Shown: positions 47,237-61,586 of the stretch, piece by piece
Layout of the letters: each line of letters starts with the position of its first letter
Position numbering within the stretch: position 1 is the stretch's first letter
Assembly (NCBI RefSeq): GCF_043641665.1
Contig: NC_092181.1
Location: forward strand, 17,955,463-18,019,462
DNA: 64,000 nucleotides
Source: Enoplosus armatus
Lineage: Eukaryota; Chordata; Actinopteri; Centrarchiformes; Enoplosidae
Reading direction: 5' to 3'
The notes under the pieces: model-generated
What the model saw: the letters and a program-made list of their open reading frames with translations, nothing else
The model's database searches: none
Told to the model about the DNA's origin: nothing
Made by a program: the position numbers and the translations under genes

Positions 47237-48461
47237 ATGGAACTTAATTCTCTTTTAATTCTGCTGGAGGCTGCAGAGTACTTGGAGAGAAGAGACAGAG
47301 GTATTTCAAGCTAAACTGACAAGTTGTCAGGATTTTCTAGGCTAATGATTAGTTTGTGAATGGAGCATTAGGATGGCAGCTAGCTTAATATGCTATCATA
47401 ACGTAAAGTTTTAACGTGCCCTGCCATAGTGCAGGTATGATGTCACTTTACAGACAATGGGACACAGACCAGCCGATGGGTGCAAACTGGACCTCGTAGC
47501 TTATGTGCTAGAAAATGATAGCTGTATTTTATTACTTAAAGTATGTCATGCATTTATGAAGTGTGTTTGTGATGTTTTCTGATACAGGGCATGTGTTGTA
47601 TATACTCTGAATGCTGTGTGTTTCTGTATTAGCTCTTCGGAAATGAGTAAACAAGAGTGACATTGAAAATATGAGCCTGTATCGTAATGACAAATACTCA
47701 TACATGGCCATGTAGCATTCACTGTTTATAATAAAGAGCTCGCTGAAGGCTATACGGTGCTATGTGGATGTATTGGGAGCGATTACATTGATGATCGATC
47801 ACGTTTTGTTCCTCTTGAAATGCCATTTAGCCTCTACAGCTATTCCATGTTTCACCATTTCCCTAAATGACTCATTGGCAGCTTATTTTCTGTTTATTCT
47901 CGCAGACTCCACAATAAATTAACATTGTTTTTTTGTGTGTGTCTCAATAGAGGCAGAACACGGTTATGCGTCTGTTTTACCATACAGTAGCGACTTTTCC
48001 AGAAAGAAAACGAAAACCTCGCCAATCTCCAGAAAAACTCAGAACAATAGGTAAATATAACTCCTGCTTTTTTTTTTTTTTATCTGTTTGTCTAGAAAAA
48101 AACACACACACACATAGTGGAGGAGAGCTGCTTTCATGCACACTGCCATCTCTCTGCTGCCTGGGCTGGGCTCTCTGTTTTGGTCTCTCCAATAAACACT
48201 GCCACGCGTACACTGTCAACTCTGCTGCTCCCACTCTCTCTCTGTTTCACACACACCTAAAAACCCTCCCCGAGCTGAGAAAAACACACACACACACACA
48301 AGCACGCAACATGCACGCAACCTTTCGTTTCTGCACCCTGTTCTTGCATGCTGTCGCCTGTGAAATGGCGTTTTATTTTCATGTGGTTTGTGTGTTTTGT
48401 GTATGTGCGTGTGTCTGGTGTTAAATGAAAGTGTCCTTTACCAAGGGGTCCCCTGTCAGGA

Positions 48462-48492
<31 letters not shown>

Positions 48493-51400
48493 ACACACAC
48501 ACAAAGTTCATGAGGGTTTCACCGTTGTTGTCTCTGAGATTCCGTAGATCGAAGCTGCTGATCAGATTATCGATGGCTTTTCATTTGTCTCCTCGTGAAA
48601 CTGTAATTATCATCCCGAGTTTGGCCCCATTCATATGCTGTCACAGTCTGCAAACTAGCACTCACTGCTGCAAGGCCGTCAAACAACACAGAATAACATT
48701 ACATAAGTAAATACATGTTAAGTTTCAGTTTCGGTTCTGCCGCTCGTCGGACAACTGGTTTAAGTCCATTTAACATTTAATTCTCATCTCTGAGATTAAA
48801 AGGCCTGTTCAGTGGGAGGGCCGCTAACAGGGCCGTCATTATATATTCTTTTCATAATTGATTAATCTGGCAATTATTTTCTCGCATAATCGATTAATTG
48901 TTTTGCCTATAAAATGTCAGAAAATAGTGAAAAATGCCCAATGCAATTTCACAGAGCCTTTAAATCCCCTTTGTATCAATCCAGCATAGTGGACCCTCAC
49001 TATGTTGGTCTGAAAGAGGGTTTAAATTGATTGGGACGCGCCCTCATCAGGAATTCCCTTTTCTCTTGATGTCACATGACTCTATTTCGGGGGCTTTTAC
49101 ATCATAGGCTACATGCAAATGAACTTTTGCAGGGATGTTTGGCCAGGTGTGCAACAATGAACTCTTTTCATCTGGTAACAACCTGGTGATTTGTAGTAAA
49201 TGTGTTTTTGGGTGAAACTCTTCAGAAACATTTGCATGATGTGTCCCATTCAGTCCGGTTTCATTCCCAGGAGTGCGTGCACATCGAGATCTTATGAAAA
49301 ACAATAACATTTCCTGTTGACTAATATCAGTTTAGGGATGCACAGAGAGCCTAATTTCCTCAGTAGTGAGAGTTACGTCATTGCATGTCCAGCATGTTAA
49401 CCTGTGGTGTCAACTGTGGTTATTACACTCCTTTTTAAGGCGTAGAGTTTGGTCAAGTTGAAATTATGTTTGTATCCGTTTGTCTCAAATGACAATGCAG
49501 TCTCTTCCACATTCCTTTGATACAATCTCTGGTTTAGTAACACAATTATTGAAGTATCTGGGTGTATGTGTGTGTGTGAGAGAAAGAGAGGGTGTGTATG
49601 GGGATGTGGCAGGTGGGTGTGGTGGCTGAAACAGACAACTACACACTGTGACAAACACCAGCCCACTAGGCCTCATTCACCAGACCTGCTTTTCCCTCCT
49701 TTTTCTTATGACTGCACTGAGGGCAAATTCCCCAATTCCCTTTATGCTCTCATACAGTTTCTTTTAAGGCTCAACAGGATGCTGGGGGTAGTGAAGTGAA
49801 AACATGTTTCGTGTTTGAACTTAAACTGTATTTTCAGTTAAACAGAAGCTGCCTGTTAGTTAAAAAGCACAGTGCTTTGCTTTGTAGGATCAAAAACTGC
49901 AGTTAAAGTGTTTGGTGTTTGGTGATCAAATGTGCACACTAAAACAGATAACATGATTTGCAGTTGTGCAATATTCAGGGCATGTGAAAAAAAAAACAGT
50001 CGGCAGTCTATTTCTGCACACAGAAAGAAGAAACCCTGGTGGAGTTTCCTTTTTTTACTCGCACACTGTTGTTAAATCAAAACGCTAAAACGCTTCTAAT
50101 AAAAAAAAGAGGGGACCTGGAATTCTATTAATGAGAGTTTTCCTGCTTCACCTCTCTGTCACACTAGATATGAAACTAAAAGTATAAATAGTGCAGATGA
50201 CAAGAAAAATACCCTGCTTATTTAACTTCCTTTGCATCCTTCAATTCCTTCCTGTGAATGTGGGAAAACATGCACAAGCATGAGCTTTGGGAGTTTTACA
50301 TCCCATAGAAAGGGTGATATCAGGCTAATTTACAGGCCTTTGATCATCAGGGCCAAGTTTATGACGGCAGATGACAGAGTGCTTTGCATGCCACGCCATT
50401 TTTTTTACATAACATGTAAAGGTGTGTGTGTTAACCTGCTGTTATTACTGGTCTGTGTGCATTCTCTTCCTCTGCAATCTTCCGTGTGATTTCCTGGTCA
50501 TGCCCATGTGCTTTGACTGGGACGTTTCCCCAATTTGTGCATGTTTGAATAGCACAACTTCCTCCATGACGGAATAAAGCTCTTTGTCGGCCTTTTGTCA
50601 GGCGGTGCTGTGCTCCTTCTGGGATGATTTTGTGCAGACGCCACGTTATCCCAGTTGCAACTGTAACCCTTTTGGTGCAGCGAGCCGTGTCTGTGCAGAA
50701 GCCTTGGCCTCCTCTGCACAGCTGTGGGAACCACTGCTTCGCGAGCACAAGGGCTCTCAAACAGCGGAAAATCTGAAAGGGCTTGTTGTCAGCCTGGCCC
50801 TTTGTTGTTGCTGTTTTTGTTTTTATTGCCGTGGTATCCATGGCGGTCTCATGAACAGAGGGCCTGTTTCAGATGGACTGCAGTGCCCCGGCTGCACATC
50901 ATGATAGGGGCTCTCCTCAGAATAGCCCACACGCTGAGGAATTCTGCAGCGTCTAGGCCTCCAGACGTCTGAGTGTGTTTTTATCCCATGTCCACGCTGC
51001 TTTTCAGCCAGCGTGCAACAACAACAGCAGTGTGCGCATGCTGTTTGTATGTGTGTGGGAGCGGGCAGGGAGGGGGGGGGGGTTGTGCAGGGTCACAGAT
51101 ACTACTCTCTCAGGGTCATTTTTGTACTCTGCTGCTCGTTGTGTGTGTGACAGATGTCACACAGACACGAAAGAAAAGATTTAAAAAATCTGGACTCCAT
51201 CAATCAGAATGAATATGCAGCAGAAAAGGCTTGTTTTGGAGCATTATAATATTCTGTCTTTGGTAAAACTTTCTTTCTGCCTGTTGCTGCACAATAAAGG
51301 AAAAAGCCGAGAAGAATCGACGCCTCTCTTTGATGTCTTGACACATTCAGAATGTTTCTCAGATCTGCTTTTTCTTCCAAACTTCTTGCTTTCCATCCAT

Positions 51401-51575
51401 CTTACATTTAGATCAAAACATTTCCTAACCAAGCCTCTCATCTTGGGATTTATTCATTACGCGTCATGTGATTTGACATTTATGTAGCGACAGTATTTCA
51501 GTGCTTGCTGCCCTGACGTTCATCCGTGTCTTTTTGTCCTTTCAGATCGTCGCACAACGAGCTGGAGAAACACAG
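47237..51575 (+). CDS. mxd4: mxd4, MAX dimerisation protein 4 (first three exons)
   Basis: Coding exons 47237-47300, 47951-48050 and 51546-51575 (64, 100 and 30 bp) join in frame to 64 residues plus two bases. The family forms heterodimers with MAX, binds CACGTG E-boxes and represses MYC targets by recruiting SIN3. The N-terminus MELNSLLILLEAAEYLERRD is the SIN3-interaction helix and agrees with MXD4; MXD1, MXI1 and MXD3 differ at the start. Then come REAEHGYASVLP, a basic linker SRKKTKTSPISRK, and NNRSSHNELEKHR, the first part of the basic region of the bHLH-zipper. The 30-bp exon is typical of the family. The helix-loop-helix, zipper and C-terminus (about 140 residues) are not in the window, so they lie past the right edge. 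Confidence 0.93.
47301..47950. other. mxd4 intron 1
   Basis: 650 bp from gtattt to tctcaatag. Nothing notable seen. Confidence 0.8.
48462..48503. repeat. C homopolymer joined to (CA)n
   Basis: A run of about 17 C followed directly by about 12 CA units in mxd4 intron 2. Confidence 0.9.
48840..49010. repeat. CGATTAAT-type teleost interspersed repeat, copy C
   Basis: Reads attgattaatctggcaatta, then cataatcgattaattg and cctataaaatgtcagaaaat, the canonical left part of this family and the best preserved copy in the window. Confidence 0.65.
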
Positions 51576-51993
51576 GTAAGATGACATCTGAGGCCCTTTG
51601 ACCCACTGCATCTCTCATGTTTGTCTGATCTGCATGCATGCGTCTTTGTCCCAGCACCCTTGAGTTCCTAACATACCGAGTGAAGGGATGTTGGCTACAG
51701 GTGAACGTCAAATATTTTCCTCTCGGGCATAAAGCAAGCACAAGATTGGATCAGAGGTCATCTTCAAAGATATCTGATCAATTAATTCCTCGTGTCTGAA
51801 AATGGATAATCAGCTGATTTCAAAGAGCACCCTCATGTTGATTAGATCTGTCTCCATTTCACGGATAAAACTCGTTACCTTGTATGGAAAGGGACTCCTG
51901 TCAGTAATGTGATAATCCTGCCCAGACTGACGCTGTGAGCGGAGGCGGGGTGAATCTCGCCCCTCATTTCTCCAAACTGAGAAGCCCACAGAC

Positions 51994-52043
<50 letters not shown>

Positions 52044-52060
52044 AACACAAACACAAACAC
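51994..52060. repeat. (CA)n followed by (ACAAAC)n
   Basis: A compound tract: about 22 CA units, then four ACAAAC units. Confidence 0.95.
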
Positions 52061-54771
52061 AGTGAACTCAGCTCGTGGTGATGCGATATCCTCGTTCTTT
52101 AAAGGCACAGGCGTCTGTTTTTACTCTGTTTTGACTTCACCAACAAGGGAAGTGACTTCACAGATGCAAAGGGGGTTCTTGTCAGGAAGCAAAATCCCTC
52201 TTTGATGTAACCCTAACCCTAGCAAAACAAGTAATTTTTTTGCATCAAGGTCACTCGAAGTTGATTCTTTGGAGGATTTAGGAAACAGCTGATGTGACGA
52301 TCAGCATGTGAGCAGAGGCTGAGATGGGCGTGCTAGGCTGCATGACACACTGTCACCCATGTTAAGGGATTGGGGTTTGCCAGTCACATGTCTGGGAGTG
52401 AGTAATGGATGTGTGTGTAGTGCGAGAGAGAAACAAGTGCAGACATATTCCTCAGACTGAGAAGGCCCCGGCTGATTACACTGCAGGTGTTGAGACACAA
52501 CAGTTACCTCATGTCCGACGATGGGAGTGGTTGGTTTCAAATGAAGTGACGTCCAGTCAAACTGACAAATGCAAGTGCCAGTAAAGTCTTCCATAATCAG
52601 TTTACTCACTTCCCTTGCCAACACTGCGGCCACAAGTTTCTAAAAAATCTTTTTTTTTAAACATACAGTGCAGTGTCATGACTGTAATGATTAAACATGT
52701 GACTTCTCTTTTTTACTGATGTTTTGGCCATAATGAAATCACCTAAATTAATGAAATTATGTTTAAATACTCTGCAAGTCACACTGCAGTGTCCTTGGTG
52801 ATGCATTAGTTCTTATTTAAAAGTACTTTCCTGGCGTCATTTTTCTTTCATCCATGACTGTTTGTATGGAAAAAGTTCAACCTACTTATTTGTGATGACA
52901 GGTCCTGCAGTAACAAGGCGTCATTGTGATCCTTTGCAACATAATGCATCCTGGATCAGTCCCTGTCTGGACCTGCAGCCTCAAATTACATGGTCATTAC
53001 TCCAACATGCAGGTGTTAAAGGTCGAAACTGTGACTTCAGGCTTTAGCACAATCATCTACAGTACGTGTGTGTGTAGTGTATTATACTTGCTATAGTTAT
53101 GTAACTAATGTATTGTTTATCAAGCAAAAATACCAAACAGCTGCTCAAATGTGACAGTTTTGTATCCCGTATATTGATATATCTTTTGGTCAGACAGAAC
53201 AAAAACTTTGAAGACATCTCTTTTTCACTGTCCTCGGTTGATCTCTGTCTGTCTGCTGCTGATTCATAAGACAACCAAAAGCGTTCAGCTGTCCCGTTCA
53301 ACCAGTTTAATGAGTGTGCGGCCAGTTTGGAGCATCCGGTCTGGAGCTCTGATCTTCAGCAGTGCCAGTATCGCTTCCAAAAGCTCGACCTCCCTCACGC
53401 CCTCAAACGCCACTCCAGGGAGGTGCTGCTGTTTGAGCCCTGACTCACTGTCTTTGTTTGGTCATGTGTCGGTGTGTTTGGTTCACGCTGGTGCAGAACA
53501 GAGCCATCCTTGTGCTGTTTGTTCACGTGGTAGACAAGGTGACTGATGAATGTCTGGATTAGACACCGGAAGGCATTGGATGTAATGTGGATAGTCAAAT
53601 AGTGGTTTGTAAATGCTATCTTGCAAGTAGGGCTGAGTCGACATGCAACTGGAATAAACTGACACCTGATGTTCTGTAGGAATACTAAAATGATAATATA
53701 AATATCAAAATATTTTCTACAAAGCCCCCTCTTTTGACAAAAGAAGCCAAGGTAAAGAACTTTGACTTAAGAAATCCAATACCCAGCTCTATTTTGAAGT
53801 CATCTGTCCATTTGAAGCCAGTGTCGGCGTCTAATGTGACATCTTTCAAATAGGTTTTTTTTTTAGGCCAAAATGTGTCCATTTCCCGTGGACATCAGGC
53901 TCACTGGCTGCTGCTCAGCAATCTTATGCATGCTAGGTGTCTCTCATGAAACTGACTGCTTCCTTGGCAGCCGTTCAGGAGGCACCCTGCATATATTTGT
54001 GTCCTGTTATCAGAGTGAGACGTCTGGGTGGGTGCCAGCAGCGTCCCACAGGGTCGCCTGTCCTCACACAACCTGCTTATCTGCTGCAGCCGTGTGACAG
54101 CTCTGTATAGACCTTCTCGAGGGTGACTCTGCTGCTTTTTTTTTTTTCCTCTCTCATCATTGCATTGGCACAGGCCGGAGCTGCAGAGCATCAGCTTGAC
54201 ATTTCCGTGAAACCAAATGCTACTATGTGGTGGGTCTCTGCTGGCATTGCTTCCTTCCCATTTCTGACTTCAACAGCTCTTGATAACGCCTATGACGACT
54301 CGTCCGTGCCACAAGTTTCCTTTTCTAGAAACGTTAAGATATTGCGAAGCTACAGAGGTTTTGGTTTCCCACATATCACCTGTTTACAGGAAATCTGAGT
54401 CCATTCGCGTAAGGCAGGGCATCTGGTATGTTTGTGCTGCTTCCCTCAATTGAAAAAAAGGATTTACAGCTCTATTTTTACCTCACAGACACCACCCATG
54501 GCTGTCAGGTGCTCTTGGTTTCATTTCTGAGATCACTCACAATGATGGTCAAAGTATTATCTTACAGTATATATCGTACCGGAGCAACTGTGTGGCACCT
54601 ATCGAACTTAACTTTAAATTTACATGTGCTTCATGGACACAGGGGCAGGCAGTCAGTTTGTCACGGTCTAATCTCCTCTCTAATTAAATTTACTCTCCCA
54701 GTGTCTTCTACTCCCAGCTGTGATGAATGACTTATTTGGCTCTGAGGAGCTCTTTCCTCTCGAGTGAAGCT

Positions 54772-54981
<210 letters not shown>

Positions 54982-55662
54982 CAGGAGGTGCAGCGGCTGC
55001 ACCTCCCTGAGCTGTTTGACTTATGGCTGTGTGTCGGTGGGAGGGAGGGAGGGCCGTCCACAGCCCTGTTACTTCACCTGCTTGTCTTCTACTCTTTTGT
55101 CTCCTTCCTTCTCCAGAGACCACATCTGTTTTTTCTGTTATATTTTTTTCCCTCCTCTCCTTATTCTGGCTCTCCTTTTTCGCCCCCTAAAAGTGTCTGA
55201 GTCAGCAGAAACCTGAGGCAGTAAGGAGGAGGAAGGCAGAGCTCCCCTCCTCACAGAGGGCCTTTATCACTCTTTACTGGTCCTCCTGCCAAAACTCATC
55301 TGTGCCCATTTCTCTGCTTTTGAGGTATAAATCTTCTTTTGTGACAGTGAGTTTATGCAGTAAAAGGCCAGGCTTTGATGGGCCTGTTGATCCTGTTAAT
55401 CTGCATTGTGTGGATTGTTAACTGCACAGCCGTTGTGAATACAGCTGTAAGGTCATTATTATGTCCACTTCCTGCTTTTAAAAACAATTAAATTATTTTA
55501 AAGAGTTAAATGTCATGTTTGTCTCTAACAGCAGCTACATAAACAAAGTGGAAAGTCTTTATTCCTCCCAGGTTTGGGTTTTAGTGTGGCATTCACATGC
55601 TCACATGATTGCGCGTGGCTCTTGTACTTAACTTCCTCAAATGTTACACTGTCAGTTACATT

Positions 55663-55666
<4 letters not shown>

Positions 55667-55725
<59 letters not shown>
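55667..55725. repeat. (GT)n microsatellite
   Basis: About 29 GT units. Confidence 0.95.
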
Positions 55726-55726
<1 letters not shown>

Positions 55727-55929
55727 TGACCTGTGAAGTCATCAGGAGGCGTGCATTGGCAGCTAATAACCCACAGTAATGAAAGATGCACTGTACATGG
55801 CCATTAAGGCACATGTGGTAATGTGTAGCAACACGTATGTTCAACATGGAATCAGTGAATGTTGAGCTAATGTCAGGGATAATATCCTTATAACAGAATA
55901 CGTAATTTTATATATATAAATCGATGTCG

Positions 55930-56150
55930 ACAGCAGCAATTATTTTCATTATCAATTAATCTGCAGATTGTTTTCTTGAGTTAATTGTTTTCTCTGTTAA
56001 GTAGTGAAAAATGGAGAACGATTAAGAAGCTGCAACTGGGGAGCGCTTGGTGTTTTCTGCTCGAAAAATAGTTCATATTTTGTATACTTGTCTACTTTTA
56101 TCGACTAATCAATGAATCGACTTATTGTTTCAGCTTTAAATGTATGTATT
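55930..56150. repeat. CGATTAAT-type teleost interspersed repeat, copy D
   Basis: Starts agcaattattttcattatca then attaatctgcagattg, and ends atcgactaatcaatgaatcg followed by tttcagcttta. The middle is shortened relative to copies A and B. Confidence 0.6.
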
Positions 56151-59100
56151 TTGTCCATCCAATACATTCACAATACGACATAATTGCCATGAAGTAGTCC
56201 TGTTATGGAGAAATACAACCAGATATATTAAAGGGATATCTTCGTTGGTGTAAACAGTATGGCAAAATCTCTATGACTGTTGGCACATTTCTTTCCTGAT
56301 ATATTTCGTCATATTGCCCAACCTTACGACAGACTGGGTTTGTCCAAATCGTTACATACATTTGCCGAAGTCAGTGGACATTAGTCTCAGGACGGTCTGG
56401 GTTGTAACTGTTGAGAGGCTGTATGTGGACAAAGAATGAGAAACAGGCTACAGCTGGAGGTCAGCAGCAGAGGCCACGTGTGGAATTTCTCCACCCTAAG
56501 GTCACCGGGCGCTGAGAAACTCTCAGGTCAAGTCCGGCCATGATCGCAGAGCGGCTGCACGTATACTATCTGTTGACGATTTGTGTGTTTGCACAAGGCC
56601 TGTGGATGATCTGCGCTGGCTTTCTCCGCTAACCCTTTCTGTACATTCACACAGAGAGATGTTTGAGTGACGCGGCCGCCGTAGACCTACATTTAGGTGA
56701 GAGCGTTCCTGCTCCCTCTCAGGTGTCGCTGCTGCAGGGAACACCACGTTTCTGTGTCAGTAAACTTGGTTCACTGCCACGAAGCAGCTGATGCTCATAA
56801 AACTAAAAGTGCAGGACGCGCTTTAACGAGGTGCGTGCGTGGCTGGGTTTCAAGGGCAAGGAAAAACAATTCAAAAAAGAAGTGAAAAGAAGTAGAGCGG
56901 GGAGGAAAGTGAGTGAAACATCCACGGTTTGGTCCCGCAGGCCTCCGCAGAGCCTGAGGCAGAGGAGGACGCGAAGGCATTCTTGAGGGCTGCCGTAAGG
57001 GAGGGACGGGATGCAGGGTAGGACGTGGCTGCTTTGTGTGTCGAGCAGGCAGTCTGAAATTCAGGTCAGCAGAGTATGCACACATACGCTGGAATGTAGA
57101 GTTAAGTAAGAGAGGCGGTTTATGGGAGGGAGGGGGGCTCTGTGGGTAGATGGGGTCATGAAACCAGCAGGCAGAGTAGAAAGCTCTGCATCCGCATCCA
57201 CGTTCAATGCTGCTTGTTTTTTGGCAAGCTGGGAGTCACAAGCGAATATTTGTTTGATTATGCATTGATAGCGCAGATTACAGCCGCAGGCAGTCTGTCA
57301 TGCATCAATCTGTTGTCGTCTCTTCTTTATTCTCTCTAGAATAGTTGTTTTGAATTCAGCAACAGCAGTTTGTAACCTTTGTGGCTTGTGAAGCCTGAAA
57401 TGAAGAAGAAAGACAAACAAATTGAGGAAAGTCTTAAAAAATAAGCATAATTTGTGTGGTAGAAATGTCACCTTTTCTGTTCACTATCTCAGAACCCCTC
57501 AGATTTATCTTGCAGACTTTTAGATGGGCCCAGACCCTCAAATTGGACCCCACCCCGCTGTCCTAAAACCTCCTTTCAGTAGTAAACAGCCACACTTTTA
57601 CAGTAAACATGGAAGCTGGAGTCGTCTCTCATGCCACGAGATTCCTGTGTGTTAATCATTCATTATAAAACCAGTGTCAGGGGAATGTGTTTATTGAGCT
57701 CGCTGAACTTGTCTCTGCTAGTCCATCCAACAGATGCAGATGTACTTTTCAATGCACGCAGCGGAAGGCAATTAATGTCCAGGTCTGTCATTTGGCATTG
57801 TGTTGAAGTGATTCAGAGATGCACAGGGAAACCTTTCTTTCGTCCGACCCCCCCTCTCTGTTTGCTCACACGCTCTCCTCTTCAGATTCTATTTGACATC
57901 TGTTTTTCTGTTAACAGCAGTGTAATCGCGCTGTGCTGAGGAAGGGATTTCATCATGATCCATGCTCGCACAGGGGATTGTTTCAGTGCACGAAAAAAAC
58001 AAATCAAATGAGTCCAATTACTAGGCATTCCCCAGCACGCCCAGTGGAAATTCCAGTTTGTTTTGTGGAAATAGTAGTGCAACGAGTGAACAACAAACTT
58101 CCTAATTCTGCAGTTTCCTGTTGTTTAATCACAAGTAAAGCATGCAGAGCTCATTCTTTAGCGTAACTCCACGAGCAGTGAAGTAACCAGGCCCCTCCCT
58201 CTGTCTGCACTGCTGTTGTGGTTGTTTGCTGCTTGCGTGTTAGAGCAGAGTCATGTGAGCGAGGTCCCTGTTCCTGCCGTCAGGAGAATGTGTTTATGGG
58301 GGACTTGTATTCTGTCCGTCTCGCCTTGCAGTTGTCACTGCACACAGTGGGGTGGGTGTGGCATCCTCGATGACAGAAAACAAATACAGCTCAACCCTCT
58401 CGTGTCTCTCTGTGCCTCGCTGCGCGTCTCTCGTCTCGCTGACGTGGGCAGCCTGGCCAGCCACTCTGCCAGTTTCACATGAGCTGCTTCAGCGCCGTCT
58501 TATTTTTCTACCCTCTTGTTTTTCAAAGACGGCACATCAGATCTCTGTTAAATGTAAACACGGTCAGGGCAGGGCTGGAGAGTGACAGGGAGACTGATGA
58601 ACGGCCGCTGAAAGGCCCAGTGTGTGTGTTGTGTTTGTTGTCGGGCCCCTGGGCTGGGTTCCTCACCACCTCAAGAATCCCTCCCATCTGCCTCGTATTC
58701 CCCAGGAACCTGCCAGCCAGATGTGGAGCCACTCCACTGGCAACCCCAAATTCCACCACCTCAACATGGAGATCCACACTCACGCAATGCAGTCCCCGCT
58801 TTCACTTCACATGACGGCCGCGCTGTAAACAAGGGAGCCAGATGCATAAAGGTTTTGCTTTGGAAAAGTTTGGGGGTATTTCTTTGTATCCTAATCAAAA
58901 GATGTGCCACTTAATGACTGTTTGTACACTATCAACAAGCACTATGGTGAGTTTTTAAGGGATGGGAAGAAACCATAAAGTATAATTCTGGTTTATTACA
59001 ACTTGAGTCTCATTTCTATAGTGTTGGCCATCATTCCTATCTGTAATGCACTCAGACTGTACTCACTCATCAAGTTAATTGTTGAAATCTAGAAACATGG

Positions 59101-59773
59101 CACCATCATTAAAAACCAGTCTGATGGGATAAGAAACAGAAGCCAGACAGACGTTCATACAGGCTCTAAACAAACGTGTTAGGTAGCGAATGGTTAAATT
59201 ATTACCCAAACTGACTTCCTGGTTCAACTAAACCACTTTATTAAGATCCAAGTTGTAATGAGCCGGAATGCCGTTAAGCCCTTAAAGATCCTCTTTATTT
59301 TGGGGACGGCGAATGACAAATTGATACATTGCATTTTGGGATTAAATTATTGCACTCTCATGCCCGCTTAAAGCTGAGCAGACTCGGCAGCGAATCCTTC
59401 ATGCTGATGTCTTGTGGGCTCAAAACAACACCAGAGGCCTAGTATCGCAATTTCTTCCCAACAGGGAACAAACCGAGTCAGCTCTGGCAGCGAGAGGAAA
59501 CATTGCCGTGGTGTTTCTGATGACCTTTGACCTAAGTTTAGCGGGTTTGGCTGCTTGCCAGACAAGCCACTCGGCCCTGTGCGTATGGGTTGAGGAATGC
59601 GCTGGGCTGCAGCGAGCTCATTAAACAGTGCAGTGAGTGAGGGGTGAAGGCCCGTTGTTTGCACTGGCTTGCCTTCTCAGGCCCTGCAGCTCTTTGTGTA
59701 CCGATAGATCTCCAATCCCAGAACCCTGGACGGTCCTGGGACACTGCTGTCACCAGGACTGTGTGTGAACCAT

Positions 59774-59775
<2 letters not shown>

Positions 59776-59815
<40 letters not shown>
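59776..59815. repeat. (TG)n microsatellite
   Basis: About 19 TG units. Confidence 0.95.
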
Positions 59816-59816
<1 letters not shown>

Positions 59817-61319
59817 ACACTGTGAAAACTGATCATGATCACCTCCTTGGTGCAGCATACATAAATATCCTTCATTAAGCATTCATCAGACGTACACAGG
59901 CTGCTGCAGATACACTGCTCACCTTTGACTTTGATCGGCAAAACGAGATATTTCACGGTTGTTCTCTTTCGAAGGCCCGAAGTGTGAGCACATCTGTGAG
60001 AAAGGCCCGGTCTGTACCCAGTAACCTTGGAGTGCAAGTCAGCAGTTTAAATAGCTCATTCCAGTTTCAGCAGCGTGCATCTTTCTGAGCAAAAGTTCCT
60101 TTTTTCCCCCTCCTCTGCCTTTGCTTTGTTTTGGCACTGATGGCGAAGAGGAGAGGGGGAGGGAAGGCCAGAGATCAGACACAAATCATCCCGTGGTACT
60201 TCTGCACGCGAGAACGGTCAGGTGGTCATTTCCCTGCAGACATGACTTCAGAGCAAATCAAATTGCAGATTTACTATTAAATCCTCAGCTGCAGGGAAAA
60301 TACAGGATGTTTTGTTTGTGTGGTTTTAGCAATTTTCATTTTTAGCAAAGTCACAAAAAACTTTTCAGCGCTAAAATGCTGCTGTTACACCATAATAATG
60401 CACAGTATCACATTTAACTGTTTTTGGAGGAAGTCTGCTTTAAAAACAATAACACTTTGAAATGTGAGTATTTGAATTTTAAAAACATGCACGTGCATTG
60501 AAACCTTGACTATTGAACTTGTTTGAACTTGTTGACACACACAAGTCAGGAAAGTACAAAACCTTATGTGATGCCACACCAGCAGTCTCACACTGTGACA
60601 CTATTCATGCCTGGAACATCAAAGAGCGTCCTATTTTCAACCCAGACAAATTGGAAAATTTGATGTGATTCAGAACCATGTGGGCCAGGCGGTGCGAACC
60701 GCCTGCTCTCCTTCATGGACACCACGGTCGCGCTCATCTGGTGCCACACTCTGCATGGCTGTCTGAGGCAATCTGATAAACATTGCGTGACCAGGGCCTT
60801 GCTTAGGAATAACAAACGTGAGGGAGGGAGGGTCCTCCTAACCTCAGTCCAAATTGTCAGTGCGCGCTTGAAGAAAACTAGTCAGCTTGTCTCGCAGCAG
60901 GAAAACATGTGCTGCTGGAAGGGAGCTGTCATGAACACGCTGCCATGTTTGACCAGGTCCTGTCTTATTGATATGCGTCAGAAACTTGAAGCTTTTTAGA
61001 CAGTCTTCTTAGACAGTCACGAGGGAGTCGTGTAGCATTCATTGCGCGGCTCAGGACGAAGAGAGGCTCAGCCCAGACTTGTTGAAACTCAAGTGACAGA
61101 AATGCTCAAGTGGATCGTTATCAACAGCTAAAGAAAGAGCTATTTGACGTCAATTCAAAAGCTGCACTTTGGATGTAGAGAGAGAAATGTGCCACTGAAG
61201 AAGTGGCATTTCTTTTTTAATACTTTTTTTTTTTTTATACATTTTTGTTGAGTTTTCACATTTGGAACTGCTAACATGTGACAGAAGTACAACAACAACA
61301 AGCATCAACCAGCAGGCGG

Positions 61320-61586
61320 TTAGTTTAGCTTAGCATAAAGACTGGCAACAGGTGGAAGCAGCAAGCCTGGCTCTGTCCAAAGATAACAAAATACACAGTT
61401 CAACACCTATAAAGCATGCTAATTTCTATGTTGTATCTTGTTTGTTTAATCTCTACCAAAACAAGTTGTGGTTTTATGGGAGATTGTTTTGCCAGACTTT
61501 TGACAGACCTGGCGTTACCGTGCGGTTGACAGGCAACCAGCCAGGAGAGGCTAGCTGTTTCCTGTCTTTGTGCTAAGCTAAGCTAA
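61320..61586. mobile_element. Inverted-repeat element with TTAGCATAAAGACTGG arms, copy 2
   Basis: The left arm 61320-61345 (ttagtttagcttagcataaa, then gactgg) and the right arm 61561-61586 are reverse complements at 23 of 26 positions. The inner sequence (gcctggctctgtccaaag) is typical of the same fish family as the element at 38063-38702. The full element probably extends a little beyond both arms. Confidence 0.6.

Larger units (their letters stand above)
48051..51545. other. mxd4 intron 2
   Basis: 3.5 kb. It holds short CA tracts near 48105 and 48285, a C17 run joined to (CA)n at 48462-48503, a CGATTAAT-type repeat at about 48840-49010, and a TG/GA-rich tract near 49563-49590. No exon seen. 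Confidence 0.7.

Noticed and set aside
47237..51575. Identification as MXI1 or MXD1, suggested by the pdcd4 linkage
   Set aside because: The N-terminus MELNSLLILLEAAEYLERRD and NNRSSHNELEKHR match MXD4, not the MXI1 or MXD1 starts.
52205..52222. Telomere-like CCCTAACCCTA
   Set aside because: Only about two units; too short to be an interstitial telomeric tract.
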